Made by a program: the position numbers and the translations under genes
The notes under the pieces: model-generated
The model's input: only the letters and a program-made list of their open reading frames with translations
Told to the model about the DNA's origin: nothing
The model's database searches: none
Source: Lytechinus variegatus
Lineage: Eukaryota; Echinodermata; Echinoidea; Temnopleuroida; Toxopneustidae
NCBI RefSeq assembly: GCF_018143015.1
Contig: NC_054746.1
Span: 14,127,532 to 14,191,531 of the forward strand
Length of the DNA stretch: 64,000 bases
Direction: 5' to 3'
Part shown: one piece after another, positions 34,392-61,399 of the stretch
How the letters are laid out: each line of letters opens with the position of its first letter
Position numbering within the stretch: position 1 is the first letter of the stretch

Positions 34392-37281
34392 CCTAGGTCA
34401 CATAGCCCGGCCGATGAGGTTTCGATGAGCCAGCGATGCGATTTTAGCCGGACACCGGCCGGACTCCCGTGGTCACCGGCCGGCGTTTGGGGCTAAAAAC
34501 CGCATCGGTGGCAGCTCGGCGAAATTTAACTTCGGAGTTAAAAATTCGACGGGCTCTCACCGAGCTCCCTCATCGCAGCCCCATCCTTACCACATCGGAA
34601 TACGCATCGGCCGGTGTACGACCGAGTATCGGCCGGTGTCCCGTGCCAGTTTATGTTTATTGCCATATTTATTGTGTATGTGGTAACATCCAAGGTATGA
34701 AAACTAAAGTTCTGTCGTTGTCTTTATTGTTTTTATCTTTTTAACATCTTAGAGCAATAAACTGAGAACTCAAAAGGTAAAACAAAGTTAATTTAGAAGG
34801 AAAGAAAATGTCATTTAGAAGGTTTTATAGAACACACCATAAAAATTGGTTAATTTTAACAAAGTTGCATAGATCAAAAGTTAAACAGTACTCAAGTAAA
34901 AATTAATATTTCGTAAGACTTTATCTGATATGTAAACAATGGAGATCCTTCCTCATTATGAAAAAACACATACTTTTTAAAAGGTGAAAACATATTAATG
35001 GGCAATCATTTGAAGCCTATTACAAAATTACAAAGCTAATCATATTGGTTGATACAAGTGTTTTTCTTTATGAAAGGTTAGTTTTTAAAGGTGAAAGAAA
35101 AGATACAATGACGATTATTCTTTGATTAAAAATAATTCAATCACAATGAATGTGTTGCTGTTGTATTATTTACACACATCTCATCTTATTCATACTGGTG
35201 TATTTTAATATTGATTTATTCTTTCAAACAGGTTTGATTTCTTTTGGCATTTATTACTAGTGTTCAAATTAAAAAGAGCAAAGGCAATGTTTTAAGATTA
35301 CCCAATAACAGATTTATTTGCAAACAACATACTGAATAATGGAAAGTATTACACATCAAAAATGCGTTAAGTCCTGAGAAGAATAATGGAATGTCTGTGG
35401 CTGCATCCGGTATACTGTAACAATATTAGACACAAGTTACTGCTGGTTTATTGCCACATCTTGCCATGGCACACTCCCGGCAGGACTGCAAAAGTAATTC
35501 TTGAGGTATGCGCGCAGTTCTTTGCCTGGTCGGGTCAATCTTGGCCCGTGCCCTGCTGCTTGCACATCTTCGAGCACGGCTTGGTCTCGCCATGCACCCG
35601 CGATGATCTGACCCTGCTCATCTTCCCGGTCGAGGTCAGCATTCTGAAGGTTGGGGTAACGAGTCCTCATGAGGTTGTGAAGGGTCATGCAGGCCTTGAC
35701 GATCTTGGTAACTTTCGACGGTCTCAATCCCAGGGTTGTTAGCAGACATCTGAAGCGATTGGCGAATATACCAAACGCGTTTTCAACCACACGGCGTGCC
35801 CTGGAACACCGGTAGTTGTAGATCCGCTCGTCCCGTTTCAGGTGCCGATGAGGGTAAGGCTTCATCATGTATGGCCGTAGGGGGAAGGCGTCGTCTCCGA
35901 CCATGTAGTAGGGTGTGTCCTGGTCGTCATTTGGTAGGGGATCCGGCTGGGGTAGTCCGATCGTTCCCTCACGCAGACCTGGCTCCAGTCGCGACCGGTT
36001 AAAGATGCCGGCGTCGGAATACGACCCTGGTGACCCCACATCCGCCCAGATGAACTTGTAGTCAGAGTTTACCACTGCAAGCATGACGATGGAAAAGAAG
36101 CCTTTGTAGTTGTAGTAAAGTGAGCCGCTCTTGGGGGGCTTCTTGATGGCGACATGTTTCCCATCGATCGCGCCACAACAGTGGGGAAAGTTCCATCTAT
36201 CTCCGAATCCCTTGGCTACCGGGCGCCACTCATCTTCTGTCTGGGGAGTGGCCCACATCTCGTCCTCGTATTCGTCGTAGATGGCCTGACAGACCTCGGG
36301 GACGAACAGAGAGATGGTGTTGTGTGGGACACGAAACGCGAACGCCAGATCATGATAGCTGCTTCCGGTCGCCAAGAACCTCAAGGTGATCGCCAGCTTC
36401 AGCCCAGGATCCAAGGGGGTTCGATGCCTGCAACAGAAGAGGGTGAAATATGAATAAAATCAAACTAGAATAAATATGGATGGAAGACATTTCAGCACAA
36501 TTTGACAGTAGGTTCATAAAGTGTAAACTTACGTTGTGGTCTTGGCAATGCGGGGGCCAACTCGGTCAAGCAACTCATAGAACATCTGTGGCACCATGCG
36601 GAGGTAGGATTTGAAGTCGGCAGCGTGCTCGGCCTCGAGTTCCCTCATGAGCGTCTCATACTGGCCGAAACGAGGTCTGCGTAGGATCCACTCGCGCACC
36701 CACCAACGTCTTATTCTTCTGCCGGCCCTCTGTCGCTCCCTCTCGGCTTCTTCGAGCAGTGCTGCCAGGACCAAGTTGTACTGGAACCTCGCCTGAGCTA
36801 GCTCGTGTTCTAACAACGCCATTCGTAGTCTTCTCGGTGCAGCCATAGTGATGAACTGACCATTCCAGGTAGGGTGGACATATATATACAGGTATGGAAT
36901 AGCTGACCATCGGCCCCCCAAGTCCGAGGTACACCGGCCGAACATCGGCCGGGCAGTGTTCGAAGCCCGTTAACAACCCGGCCGGTGATCGCACGGTGTC
37001 CTTTAACCTGCTCGGGTACCGGCCGTATACCCCCCGATGTCCGGCCGACCATCGGCCGGACATCGGCCGGTAGTTGCTGCCACATCGGCCGAAAAAAATC
37101 TCCACTTTTGAGACAGACTCCGGACGGTCATCGGCCGGTGTTTGGTCGGTCGCCTGTAGATTTCCGGACGGAGCCCGGTCACGTCACCGAGCTATGCCAC
37201 CGATGAGGGGAGCTCGGCGACACCTCAAAAATCCACCGAGCTCCACCGATGCCGGACACCGGCCGGGCTATGTGACCTAGG
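34392..37281. mobile_element. PIF/Harbinger DNA transposon, whole-looking
   Basis: Perfect inverted ends of about 22 bp begin CCTAGGTCACATAGCCCGGC. Both sub-terminal regions (roughly 250 bp left, 380 bp right) are GC-rich and packed with CATCGGCCGG / CCGGCCGATG words in either orientation, which are absent from the middle. The sequence CTGGATAATG immediately abuts both ends (34382-34391 and 37282-37291). The interior encodes one transposase on the minus strand. The second, Myb/SANT-like protein found in many Harbinger elements is not visible. Confidence 0.85.
35437..36846 (-). CDS. Harbinger transposase (HARBI1-like DDE nuclease)
   Basis: Two minus-strand exons, 36846-36533 and 36427-35437, join across a 105-bp GT/AG intron (GTAAGT donor, TTGCAG acceptor). 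They give 434 residues without a break. The N-terminal part is helical and charged (WWVREWILRRPRFGQY). Next comes a helix-turn-helix around residues 125-155 (SYHDLAFAFRVPHNTISLFV). The DDE_Tnp_4 catalytic core has Asp in CCGAIDGKHV (about 193), Asp in GSYSDAGIF (about 243) and Glu in RARRVVENAF (about 320). The length and motifs fit HARBI1-type enzymes. A TATA-like run at 36880-36890 lies about 35 bp upstream of the ATG. The coding sequence is much richer in G+C than host exons nearby, which suggests recent arrival. Confidence 0.9.
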
Positions 37282-37299
37282 CTGGATAATGAAGGAGTG

Positions 37300-38280
37300 G
37301 TGTGTTTTAAGGATAGTTCAATATTATTTTTCATGAGAAAGGAAGTGGTTTAAAATTCAGTACAGTTTTACTAGTTATTTAGTGTTCATTTCATTTTGTA
37401 CGTTTGATATAGTTCCTTCAAATAAGTATTACTGTAACTAATACAAATATGACTTTATGAAAGGTCCTACAATAAATGTTACGCCAATCTTCATGGTCTT
37501 AAAATTTTGAACCCGAGTGTATAATTAAAAAAACATGAAACATGACTGATTTTCGCGAAATTTTTGCTAAATAGATAGTCCAAATGTTGACAAAATGATA
37601 TACTTTGAATGATTATTATGTCAAAGTTAATGTTTTTTTCGATTTGCGTTTTAAAGCCAACAATAAATTGATGATTTAAAGAACGCTATATATTACAAGT
37701 CTCAAAATCTTAACTCCCTATAGTTCATCAATAGTAGGCCTATTGTGTCATCTGATATCACAACGAGAAACATCATGTCTAAAGGAATGAAAGGTACAAA
37801 TATATGTCAGTAACCCTTTTGGACTCTGAATAAATACTAACATAATTATGCTACCCACTCAAAAGCAGGTCAATCATAAAACATATTTGAATTTTATTAC
37901 CTCCCAAGCTATGAAATACTTCTTGATATTCTAAAACTACTTTTTAGACCATGAAGTTATGCTTAATTATTGAAATTAATTTCCCAAAAAATGACCTATT
38001 GTAATATAACAAAATGTCATGTTTTTTCCAGAGATAAGTGGCTATAACCAATGTTTGGAAATGATCAGAGATAGTGTTCGCTTTAATTTTAATGTGTTTT
38101 ATTAAATCGGTAGTTCAAAATTAAACTTGGGATTATCTTATGATTTCTGATTTTATTGCACTCCTAGTCTACAATTTCAAAGTTATAGTTCAGTTGATTT
38201 GACATTCCAAAACGAACCTCTCTAAAAAGCTTCTATTACCCTGAATTAAGTTTATAATCGTCATTAGAATGATTAACCAC
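37300..38280. other. AT-rich intergenic, nothing identified
   Basis: No exon, RNA gene or bounded repeat could be supported. Confidence 0.4.
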
Positions 38281-38299
38281 AACTATATAGCCTCGGCAT

Positions 38300-38450
38300 A
38301 ATGGAAAAATATCGATGAAAATTATAACTATGATAACAATGATGTTGATAATGATATAATGATAATGATAATAATGATCATGATAATAATAATAATAATG
38401 ATAATAGTATAATAACAATGATAAATAGCAATGATAATTAAAATGACGAT
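38300..38450. repeat. (ATA/ATG)n trinucleotide tract
   Basis: Imperfect GATAATAATGATAATAATAA repeats. The Tyr/His-rich minus-strand frame is an artefact of the tract. Confidence 0.75.
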
Positions 38451-39294
38451 AGTAATAGACTTATGATTTCCTTGTTTTCTTTTTCACCATGCATAAAAAA
38501 AATGACAGAATATAATGTTACATTGATAATAATAATACACAGTAGGAACTAATCATGAACAAAAAAGTTTGAAGTGACAATGATGGAAATTGAGTAATTA
38601 ATTGCTTAATGATACTTACGATGATAATAAGAATACATTCTTATAAACATAAAAAAATGTGTGTGTGTGTAATTTTGGATTTGCATGAAACCCGTCATTC
38701 AAAATAAATTTTTAAGTCACAAATGACTAACCAACATACTAAATGAACAAACTATATTTATCAACTCTCTGCATTGGCAACTCTTAATTTGGTGGGTCTA
38801 TTAAAATGTTACATCATAGACTCAGATATACATATGAATGTAATAAAATAATGGCGAGTAATATCGGTGAAAAGGTGCCGAGTTCACTTTAAATGCACTT
38901 ACCAACACGACATCAAACTTCAGTTAAACTCTCAAATTAACCAATATTTGGTATATACTTGGCTGGGACCTTTGGATGGCACATTCAGTCGCAAATCAAT
39001 TATTCTATTGGTTTTTAACAATCATGATCCTATTCTTGTTTTTCTTCTCATCCAAATAGTGGTATAGGAGTACAGAACCGATCGAGACATTGACAAACCT
39101 GTATTCACCGGATTTAGTGTAAAGACATCGACAAAGTTTACAAGCACGATATCACTAATCATTTAGGAATTCTTTTACAGATTTTGTTTTCACTAATTAT
39201 AAAGCACAAAAACTAGTTAAAAATTTTGGTATTTGATAATGATATTGATGATAGATGTATTTAAAATTTTGCCAGAGTCCGGATGATACACATA

Positions 39295-39470
39295 ACAACT
39301 ATTAGCCCGGCTTTAGCTCGAGCTACCACTTTAATCCAGGTAACCATTCACCTCACCTGGGTCGTGCAGCACAAAGTGGATATTTTTTAGACCCTTTGAT
39401 TCAAGACGAGAATCGGGACCACTTGATCATGACGATCTCTTACACGATCCCGATACAAGCATCTTCGAAT
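39295..39470 (-). mobile_element. SINE fragment, minus strand
   Basis: TTCACCTCACCTGGGTCGTG, GCAGCACAAAGTGGATA and GAGAATCGGGACCAC are the reverse complement of the body and box B of the SINE at 32511. The tRNA head is partly lost. Confidence 0.5.
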
Positions 39471-39479
39471 AATAATTTC

Positions 39480-40310
39480 CATTTAGACCTATATAAGAAA
39501 CTAATAAGAAAAGGTATATGATCGGGCCTATAAGATGACCCGTTATATTACTTATATAGTACTTTAAGTACTGGAGTATTGTAAATGTACATTTTTTAAT
39601 CAAACAACACAGAAATGAGTTTTTAAAATCAATGTTATGATTATGAATGCACTACCACACACAAGGTACTTGCGATTTTTGTTCATTCAACATGCATTTT
39701 CTTCAGATTAGCATTTTATCCATTTCCATATAAAAAATAAGTAAATTACAACACCATGAATATAGTATAAAAAAAGTATGAATGTAGAATACCGTATGTA
39801 AATTACGTACATGGAAGAAGACGTAAAATAACCACAGAAAGCAGGTGCTTGTGTCGGGATACGCCTGTAAATCTATATGATTAAAAAACTTTTTTAAAAT
39901 AAAAAGTGCACACGTTAGTATCAATATGAATGCATTAAAATTGATTGAAATGGAAAAAAAAGATTTCTTTAAAGTACTCTTCATAATTGAGCTGCATGAT
40001 GATGTTTTATATCTTATTGAAGATGCCTATAATATGTCTATATCTTAATTTGCTATATGGGTATTATTTTGTTTAATTTGTTTTTTGTTCTGGTCTTTAT
40101 GGTTATTTCGAGTCATGTTTTATTTTAACCAGTTACTTATACCTACGATGTTATTCAAGGGACTCTGCGCGTCAATAATTCTTGTTTATGCTTATATAGT
40201 TCCTACTATGTATAACTATTATCAATGTAACATTATCTTTTTTGTTATGCTTGGTGAAAAATTAAACAAACAAAATGTGATTCAAAATAGAAGGCAATAT
40301 AGTTAAAATG
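39480..40310. other. AT-rich intergenic, nothing identified
   Basis: Only short chance open frames are present. Confidence 0.4.
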
Positions 40311-40311
40311 C

Positions 40312-40398
40312 GTTGCTCAAGGGCCTTGCCGAGAATCGAATCCCAGAATTCCCAAGTGTGGTTAGGCGCCTTAGACAATTCGGCCACCGTAATCCTCG
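40312..40398 (-). mobile_element. tRNA-Leu/Ser-like SINE head fragment
   Basis: The minus strand reads GGTGGCCGAATTGTCTAAGG, then CGCCTAACCAC and a box B GGGATTCGATTCTCG. This resembles the D-arm and T-arm of a type II (Leu/Ser) tRNA. It lacks a paired acceptor stem and abuts a (CA)n tract, so it is scored as a SINE remnant, not a tRNA gene. Confidence 0.5.
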
Positions 40399-41329
40399 CA
40401 CACACACACACACCCTCTCATACACAGAACAAACACAAACACATGCACAGACGTACAAATCCCCAAATCACCTAATTGGCATTTCTATTTAAGTTCTCTC
40501 GTTTTTTTTTTAAACTCCAACACAAATTTACTTAAACGATATTCAACGCTATGAGCCCATTTCATAACAATAAAACGTCATATTCTAACCCTTTGATCTT
40601 TTTGTAAAATATTTTCGTAAATCTTCCTTTCTTGGTTCAAAATCATTTTTCTTTTGGAGGGGTTTATTTGAGTTAGTACACACAATCTTATTTTACTTAT
40701 TCTACTTATACGAGCAACACTCATGAATATACATTTAAATAAGTACATCAGTGCATGGGACCAGTCCTATTCTATCATGAATAATATATTGTTCCTTTAC
40801 AGATATACTGATAAATGATTAAAAAATATGTCTGAATATACCTTTTTTAAATAAAGTACCATAATTTGAATTAACTGATTACTTGGAAAAAATCTGCAAA
40901 CTATTTAACGTGCCCCGTGCAATGAAATGAACTTAAAAGTACTTGTAAATTCGACAAATCAATAATACATTAAGATGTGTTTGATAGTGAATTTGCGTGG
41001 TATAAAGATTATTTTGGCAAATATTGGTTCTTGGTCAACAAATCGTGTTGGAGTGTTTCATAGTGCAATCTTGACTGGGCCATACGGGACATGGAGGATT
41101 TAATTAAGAATAGTAGCAAGCTTTCGATCTTGCCTTCATCCCTTTTAACTCGTCATCTCTCTCTCTTTCTCTTCATCAATTTTCTTCTTTCATCTTTGAT
41201 TTTTTCTTCAAATGTTCCTCGCTCACTCTCTATTTTCACTCTCTCGGTCTCAATGGGCAAACGCGATCTCCAAAATTGCTCTTGCAAACAGACCCACTTC
41301 ACCATCTGTGATTTTGCAACCGTCGTCCT

Positions 41330-41660
41330 CGTTTTACATCTAATGCCACTAATGTCACTCTCGCTTTTTCTCCTCGCCACTCAACTTGTGTCCACCATGG
41401 AGAAAATGGCGTCGCTGCATATGCGATATGCATCCGTCGATACCTGACTTTTTCTTGGATTACGACAATCGAGTAGACACATTGCTTTTCTCTCTTTGCA
41501 TGGGTTTTATGCGCATTGCGGCAAAACGAAGGGCTACGTCAGCGAGTGCATTGTGGGATAGGATTGCAGTGAAGTAATGTCGCATTGCAGTTGATCTATG
41601 GACCAATCAGAGATGCATATCTGTTGCCTTTCCCGCCTCAAATGCCGCCAGCAAAGATTC
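41330..41660. promoter_or_regulatory. Promoter-like GC-richer patch
   Basis: Against AT-rich surroundings, this patch holds several CpGs, TACGTCA (half CRE-like), GCATTGTGGGATAGG (its reverse resembles a ZNF143/Staf core) and a CCAATCAG box near 41611. It is 1.3 kb upstream of calmodulin exon 1 and could be a distal or alternative promoter. The open frames (41091-41447) have no recognisable product. Confidence 0.25.
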
Positions 41661-42686
41661 ATCTTTTGCTAACTAAAAAGGAAAATTGTATTTGATCTTT
41701 AAAAGTAGGAAATATATTCTCAACCCGGTAAATCGACGAGCAATAATGACGAATGCAACGGCGATAAATTTAGTAGGTATGAAAACAATAACCGATTCTT
41801 TCATAAACACTAATGGACATACTGACAGCATCCCGTAATATCAAATGTTTTATTTGAAATAATATTTCTCCTTTCTTATAAAAAAAAGTACACCCTGAAG
41901 TAATCCTAAACGAGTGTGCTTTGTTTTAATGGTGTCTCGAGAAATTTGATATTTCATTTTCCATTTTCTTTCGTTTCTTTTAACAAGTTAGGCTGAACAG
42001 TTTACTTTGTTGTATCGGTAAAGTAACAATAAATTTCCCATTAGTTAACTTTAAAAAAAATCTGTTCCTCAAGTTGATTACATATTTCACAGATATCAAT
42101 GCCTCAAAGAGGGAGAAGTTTCAATGCATTTGCAGGAAGCTTATTGATTTTTCAGTTTCAAAATTTACCATAAAGAATGCTAAATGCTCCAAATATTTCT
42201 GAACGACCCAATAAATTTTACTCAAGGAGAGCTCATGAATTGATTTTTGAAATATCTTCATGGTAATGTATGTAATGAACACACATGAAATCGAACAAAA
42301 AACTTCAATGTTACTTTCCATGATGACGCTCCCTGGAAAATGACTCTTCACTCCCGAAAAGGTTACTCCTAAATGATTAAATCTACTTCAAAGGAAGGAA
42401 ATGCATAAATTTTAGAGGTATTTTCGTTCTCACATAACATAAAGCTTAATGCATTTCAAGCAAACAATTTGTTTTTCGTTGGCTTGTTATTTTTCATTTA
42501 ACTCCACGCAGACCTTTTTTTCTGAAGCATATATTTGTAGATGGTGTGATTTTGCCTATAAAATCTGTTAACAGCACGGTTACTTTCTTTCCTCACGGAG
42601 AGCTCACACTTGCCCGCTTCCAGCCTTGCCTGATAAAACTCCATGATCACGGCGATAGATTAGATTGTGAATTATTTATGAGTCTC

Positions 42687-42714
42687 ATTTGCATAGGATA
42701 ACTGAATATATAAG
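42687..42714 (+). promoter_or_regulatory. Calmodulin core promoter: octamer and TATA
   Basis: ATTTGCAT (42687-42694), a POU-factor octamer, is followed 12 bp later by TATATAAG (42707-42714). Transcription would start near 42738-42745, giving a 5' UTR of about 180 nt before the ATG at 42922. Confidence 0.6.
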
Positions 42715-42921
42715 AAGGCAAGCGCTGCTTATGGGTATCTTCCGAGTATCTTTCGCCGCGTGCGCTATATTGGACATACAACGAGTGTTGCTCACTTACG
42801 TGGAACCATAACGACTAGGTTATTCTTCCTCTTTCCATCTCCTCTCAACATCCTTGCTTGCAGCTGTTAGCAGCAACACATCACTCCTTACAGTAATCAA
42901 CCATCTACAACAATTGACAAA

Positions 42922-58075
<15,154 letters not shown>

Positions 58076-59030
58076 GGTTGGTCAGATACGACGTCACTTC
58101 CGGCCGTTTGTCAACCAGCACCAGCCGTGACATCGGTGTTGCCATTTTGCGGAGGGCTTTCATATTTGACGGACAAACAATTCCCGAATTCTATTGCACT
58201 TTTAATGTCAGAAGAAACCACAAATTTCCAAGAAAACTATCGCAAAACCTCCATGGTTTTTCGCGCTGTATTTTCGTGAGATTTCATCTATCAAAGTCAC
58301 GGAGCTGGATCTTGAGTGTGAACAGCGCCGAGTGCACACACGTTGGCCCGAAGCAGAATCTGTATATAGACGATCGACCGCGTTTACATCCTCGTGATTA
58401 TATAAAGTGGCAGAGATGTATTATACAATGAGGACTTATGTACATTACAGTATCACATCGTGCGTTCCAGTTGTTGTTGTTGTTTTTTTTCAAAGGAATT
58501 TAATTATGTTGATGATATCCACCAAAATAAAAGACTTTATTGATTCGATGAAATTGAAATACAAAGACAAACAACTACGTCCCAGAATTGATTATTGATC
58601 AAATTTTTACTGATTTCCACTTAATATTATATTTGTAATCCTATGTAGCAAACAGTTATTTTACGAGCAAGTGAACAATGGTGTATATCCCAGTCATTTG
58701 GAAACAGACTAGGCCTTACTACAAATGCTGACAGTAAACCAGGGTGCAAAATCTATAGCTGAACCGATTCATTGCAAAAGGAAAATCATGTCATTTAGAC
58801 TAATGTGCACCTCACAATTATACTAATGACAATTTACTCATTCCATGTGTTTAGCGAGAAAAAAAATCATCAGTTTTGGAATAAAAAAGGAATGTTTGAC
58901 AATTTTCTCGTGTGATAATTCGTTTTTCTTCCTTTAAATTATATTTATATGCGTAGCTTCTACACTGGTGTCGATGATTCATCGTAATCGATCAAGCCCA
59001 TATCCAACCAAACACATCTTTGAATTAATA
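58076..59030 (+). other. Calmodulin 3' UTR and downstream
   Basis: Sequence after the TGA stop with candidate AATAAA signals at 58526 and 58880. The first 350 bp are richer in G+C than the rest. The long frame spanning 58018-58431 is the last calmodulin exon read out of frame and continuing into the UTR. Confidence 0.5.
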
Positions 59031-60105
59031 AAGCAAATCCTGCGAGCAAAACAAATAAGCATTACGAACAAATATGACATAAAAATTGGCTGCGATACAA
59101 GAAAATCAGAACATTTAAATTCGTTTAATTTTACACAACACTGACACAAGTGATAAGCAAATATGAGAATAGAAGATCTCATCAACCCGCCATTTTTTTT
59201 TTATTTTGTCGTCGGAAATACTGACCAGAGGATATTGCATAATTAATATAATAAAGAAACTAATTGGATGGCAATAAGTTACAGTATAGGTAATTTCGGC
59301 AGGCAATAAATGAGGATTCGTATCCGGTTAGACAACATTAGAGGAAATATGACATAAAACAAACAATGAGCATATGACATGTGACTCCTTCATTGCAAAT
59401 CATACAGCAGTATCGCCAGTGAAAGAGTCCCCAGATCTATACCAAGGCTGTTATACGTTATTGCTAATGACAAACTTTATCAGTCGGTCATTTGGTCACA
59501 ATATATGTTGCACAGAATCGCAACGGTTGTAAGCAGTCGCACCACCAAATTGTGAAAGGGGCTTAACTGACATTTTTTAATTATTATGAACAATTATGAC
59601 TGTTATTAAGGTATTTTCTTGTGATTCAATCTTTTTGGCGAGGTAACGATATAACAGTACAATGTTTTATATTTACCAAACAAAATACTACCTTTATTTC
59701 AATTTCTTATAAACCTGACTAGACTATAGGGAAAGTAATAATTACATATACAATTTATTAATCTAACCGTCGACACGCCAGTAATAAGCATTTTCCGTCT
59801 TGGCTAGTAGAGATTTAATTCTGTGACCGAAAAGACGAGAGAAAATTAGTGTGATATGGATGTGGATTTGTGCGTTAGTAGAGAGTGTGTGAGAACAAGG
59901 AAGAACAGTTGATTCAAATCAGACGTTACTGTTTCAGTTTCTGTTTATGGTAGCTCCCATAGGAACTAGGAAGGACAACGTTTTTGCTGGTAAACACCAA
60001 GCTGGTATATAAGCAATTACCTATAGGAAACATTTTACGTCTAGTTTAATCAGTCATGTTGGCCGACCTTATAGACGACAGATATTACTCTCAGGTCTTT
60101 TAATC
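59031..60105. other. Intergenic, nothing identified
   Basis: AT-rich, with no exon-like or repeat structure that can be supported. Confidence 0.4.
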
Positions 60106-60107
60106 AA

Positions 60108-60952
60108 AATGTAGACAATGGCAGAGTGGGGATTTGAACTCACTACCCTGCGATTATGAGTCAAATGCCCTGTTGACACTTGCACGCATTGTGGTTCCCG
60201 CATAGTTTGCGCATGGGCACGCACTCATGCGGGCCAATGCGCGAGCTATGCGTGCCAGCTTGCGGATAGGTGCGTGGCAGTGCGTGAAATGCGTGCCAAA
60301 ATTTTCAACATGTTGAAAATTGTGGCACGCATTACAAATTCGTGAACTGTTCGTGAACTATGCGCAACCTATGCGCAACCTAGTCGTGCCACTGCGTACC
60401 ACTTCGTGGCATCGAAATAGAAATTTCGTGGCGCAAAGAATAGTAGGCACACCCCCGGGGTAGTGGCACGCAGTTCACGACTAGTTCACGACAGGGTCGC
60501 GCATACTTTGCGCATAGGTCAAGCATACTTCACGCATAGTTCACGAATGATATGCGCAAAATTGTGAGTGCAGACCACGTGATCAGTATGAGTCGTCCTG
60601 ATCAACGAACGTAGAGGGTGTTAACACAAGAACGTTGAATATTTAAATTTGCGCTAGATACGTCACAGAATAGGGTGTCGAGAATATTTGATGAAAGCAC
60701 GTCGGGACAGTGCGTGAACACTGCGTGAACTATGCGCGAACACTGGGTGAACTATGCGCGAACTATGCGCAAACAATGTCCAAACATGTCGTGAACTTGT
60801 CGGGACATTGCGTGAACTGATATAGTCAAGTCGTGCCATAAAGTGTCCCGCATTGGCACGCATCAATGCGGGGCAATGCGGGCACCACAATGCGTGCAAG
60901 TGTCAACCGGGCAAAATGCTCTAACCACTTGACCTCACTACCCGTGAGAGTG
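60108..60952 (-). mobile_element. tRNA-Met-like SINE, split by an insertion
   Basis: The minus strand reads GGTCAAGTGGTTAGAGCATTT at 60946-60913, then, after the inserted element, ATTTGACTCATAATCGCAGG and GTAGTGAGTTCAAATCCCC near 60166-60130. The CTCATAA loop matches a tRNA-Met anticodon arm, with box A and box B in register. A body sequence TGCCATTGTCTAC follows, which points to a SINE rather than a tRNA gene. Confidence 0.6.
60167..60912. mobile_element. 746-bp non-autonomous element with 35-bp inverted ends
   Basis: The ends begin GCCCTGTTGACACTTGCACG and GCCCGGTTGACACTTGCACG (reverse strand) and are alike for about 35 bp. Inside are many TGCGTGAAC / TGCGCRAACTA words on either strand toward both ends. 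ATTT (minus-strand reading) flanks it within the tRNA-like sequence, giving a duplication of about 4 bp. No transposase frame. Confidence 0.75.
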
Positions 60953-60964
60953 ATCTCAAACTTT

Positions 60965-61195
60965 ATCTCTAAAATATATCAAATTTCAAGGGTTTAAGAT
61001 AAATCTAGATCTGTTGTGAATAGCTACCAGCCGAATTGGATTTATTTTCAATTTTAATTATATTATCTTTTGAAATGCAAATCTTTGCGCTATATATTTA
61101 AATCAACAGGCTTTAAATCTTAATCTAATATTCGGCTGGTCACAATTCAAAGCCAGTCTGGATTTATTCCGAAATCCTTTGAGATTTAGATAGTA
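60965..61195. mobile_element. Third copy of the 10906 MITE family
   Basis: AGATCTGTTGTGAATAGCTA and CAGCCGAATTGGATTTATTT on the left mirror TTCGGCTGGTCACAATTCAA and GCCAGTCTGGATTTATTC on the right. Confidence 0.7.
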
Positions 61196-61258
61196 CTGGT
61201 GAGTATAGGCTCACTAGTGCAATGCAAAGACTTACTCTCTAACTGCCAAAAAGCTAAT

Positions 61259-61398
61259 CTGGTCCCGTAACACAAAGGTTAGCTATTAATCGTATGCTTG
61301 ATTTTCACGATCAATATTGTACATTGTAGTCAATCCAATCAATCTTTACAACAACAAAATGTTCTACAATAATTGTTAACTTTTGTGTTACGAGCCCC
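61259..61398. mobile_element. MITE, GGTCCCGTAACACAAAGGTTA ends
   Basis: The left GTCCCGTAACACAAAGGTTA pairs with the right TTAACTTTTGTGTTACGAGC. About 140 bp, non-coding. Confidence 0.75.
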
Positions 61399-61399
61399 A

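Noticed and set aside
35386-36453. Plus-strand open frames of 68-118 codons
   Set aside because: Antisense shadows of the GC-rich transposase exon.
36656-37105. 149-codon and 91-codon minus-strand frames near the right Harbinger end
   Set aside because: They read through the sub-terminal motif array and the transposase start in other frames; the periodic VRPMSGRWSAG-type peptides are translated repeats.
60120-60170. Possible tRNA-Met gene
   Set aside because: The cloverleaf is split by a 746-bp insertion and followed by a SINE body.
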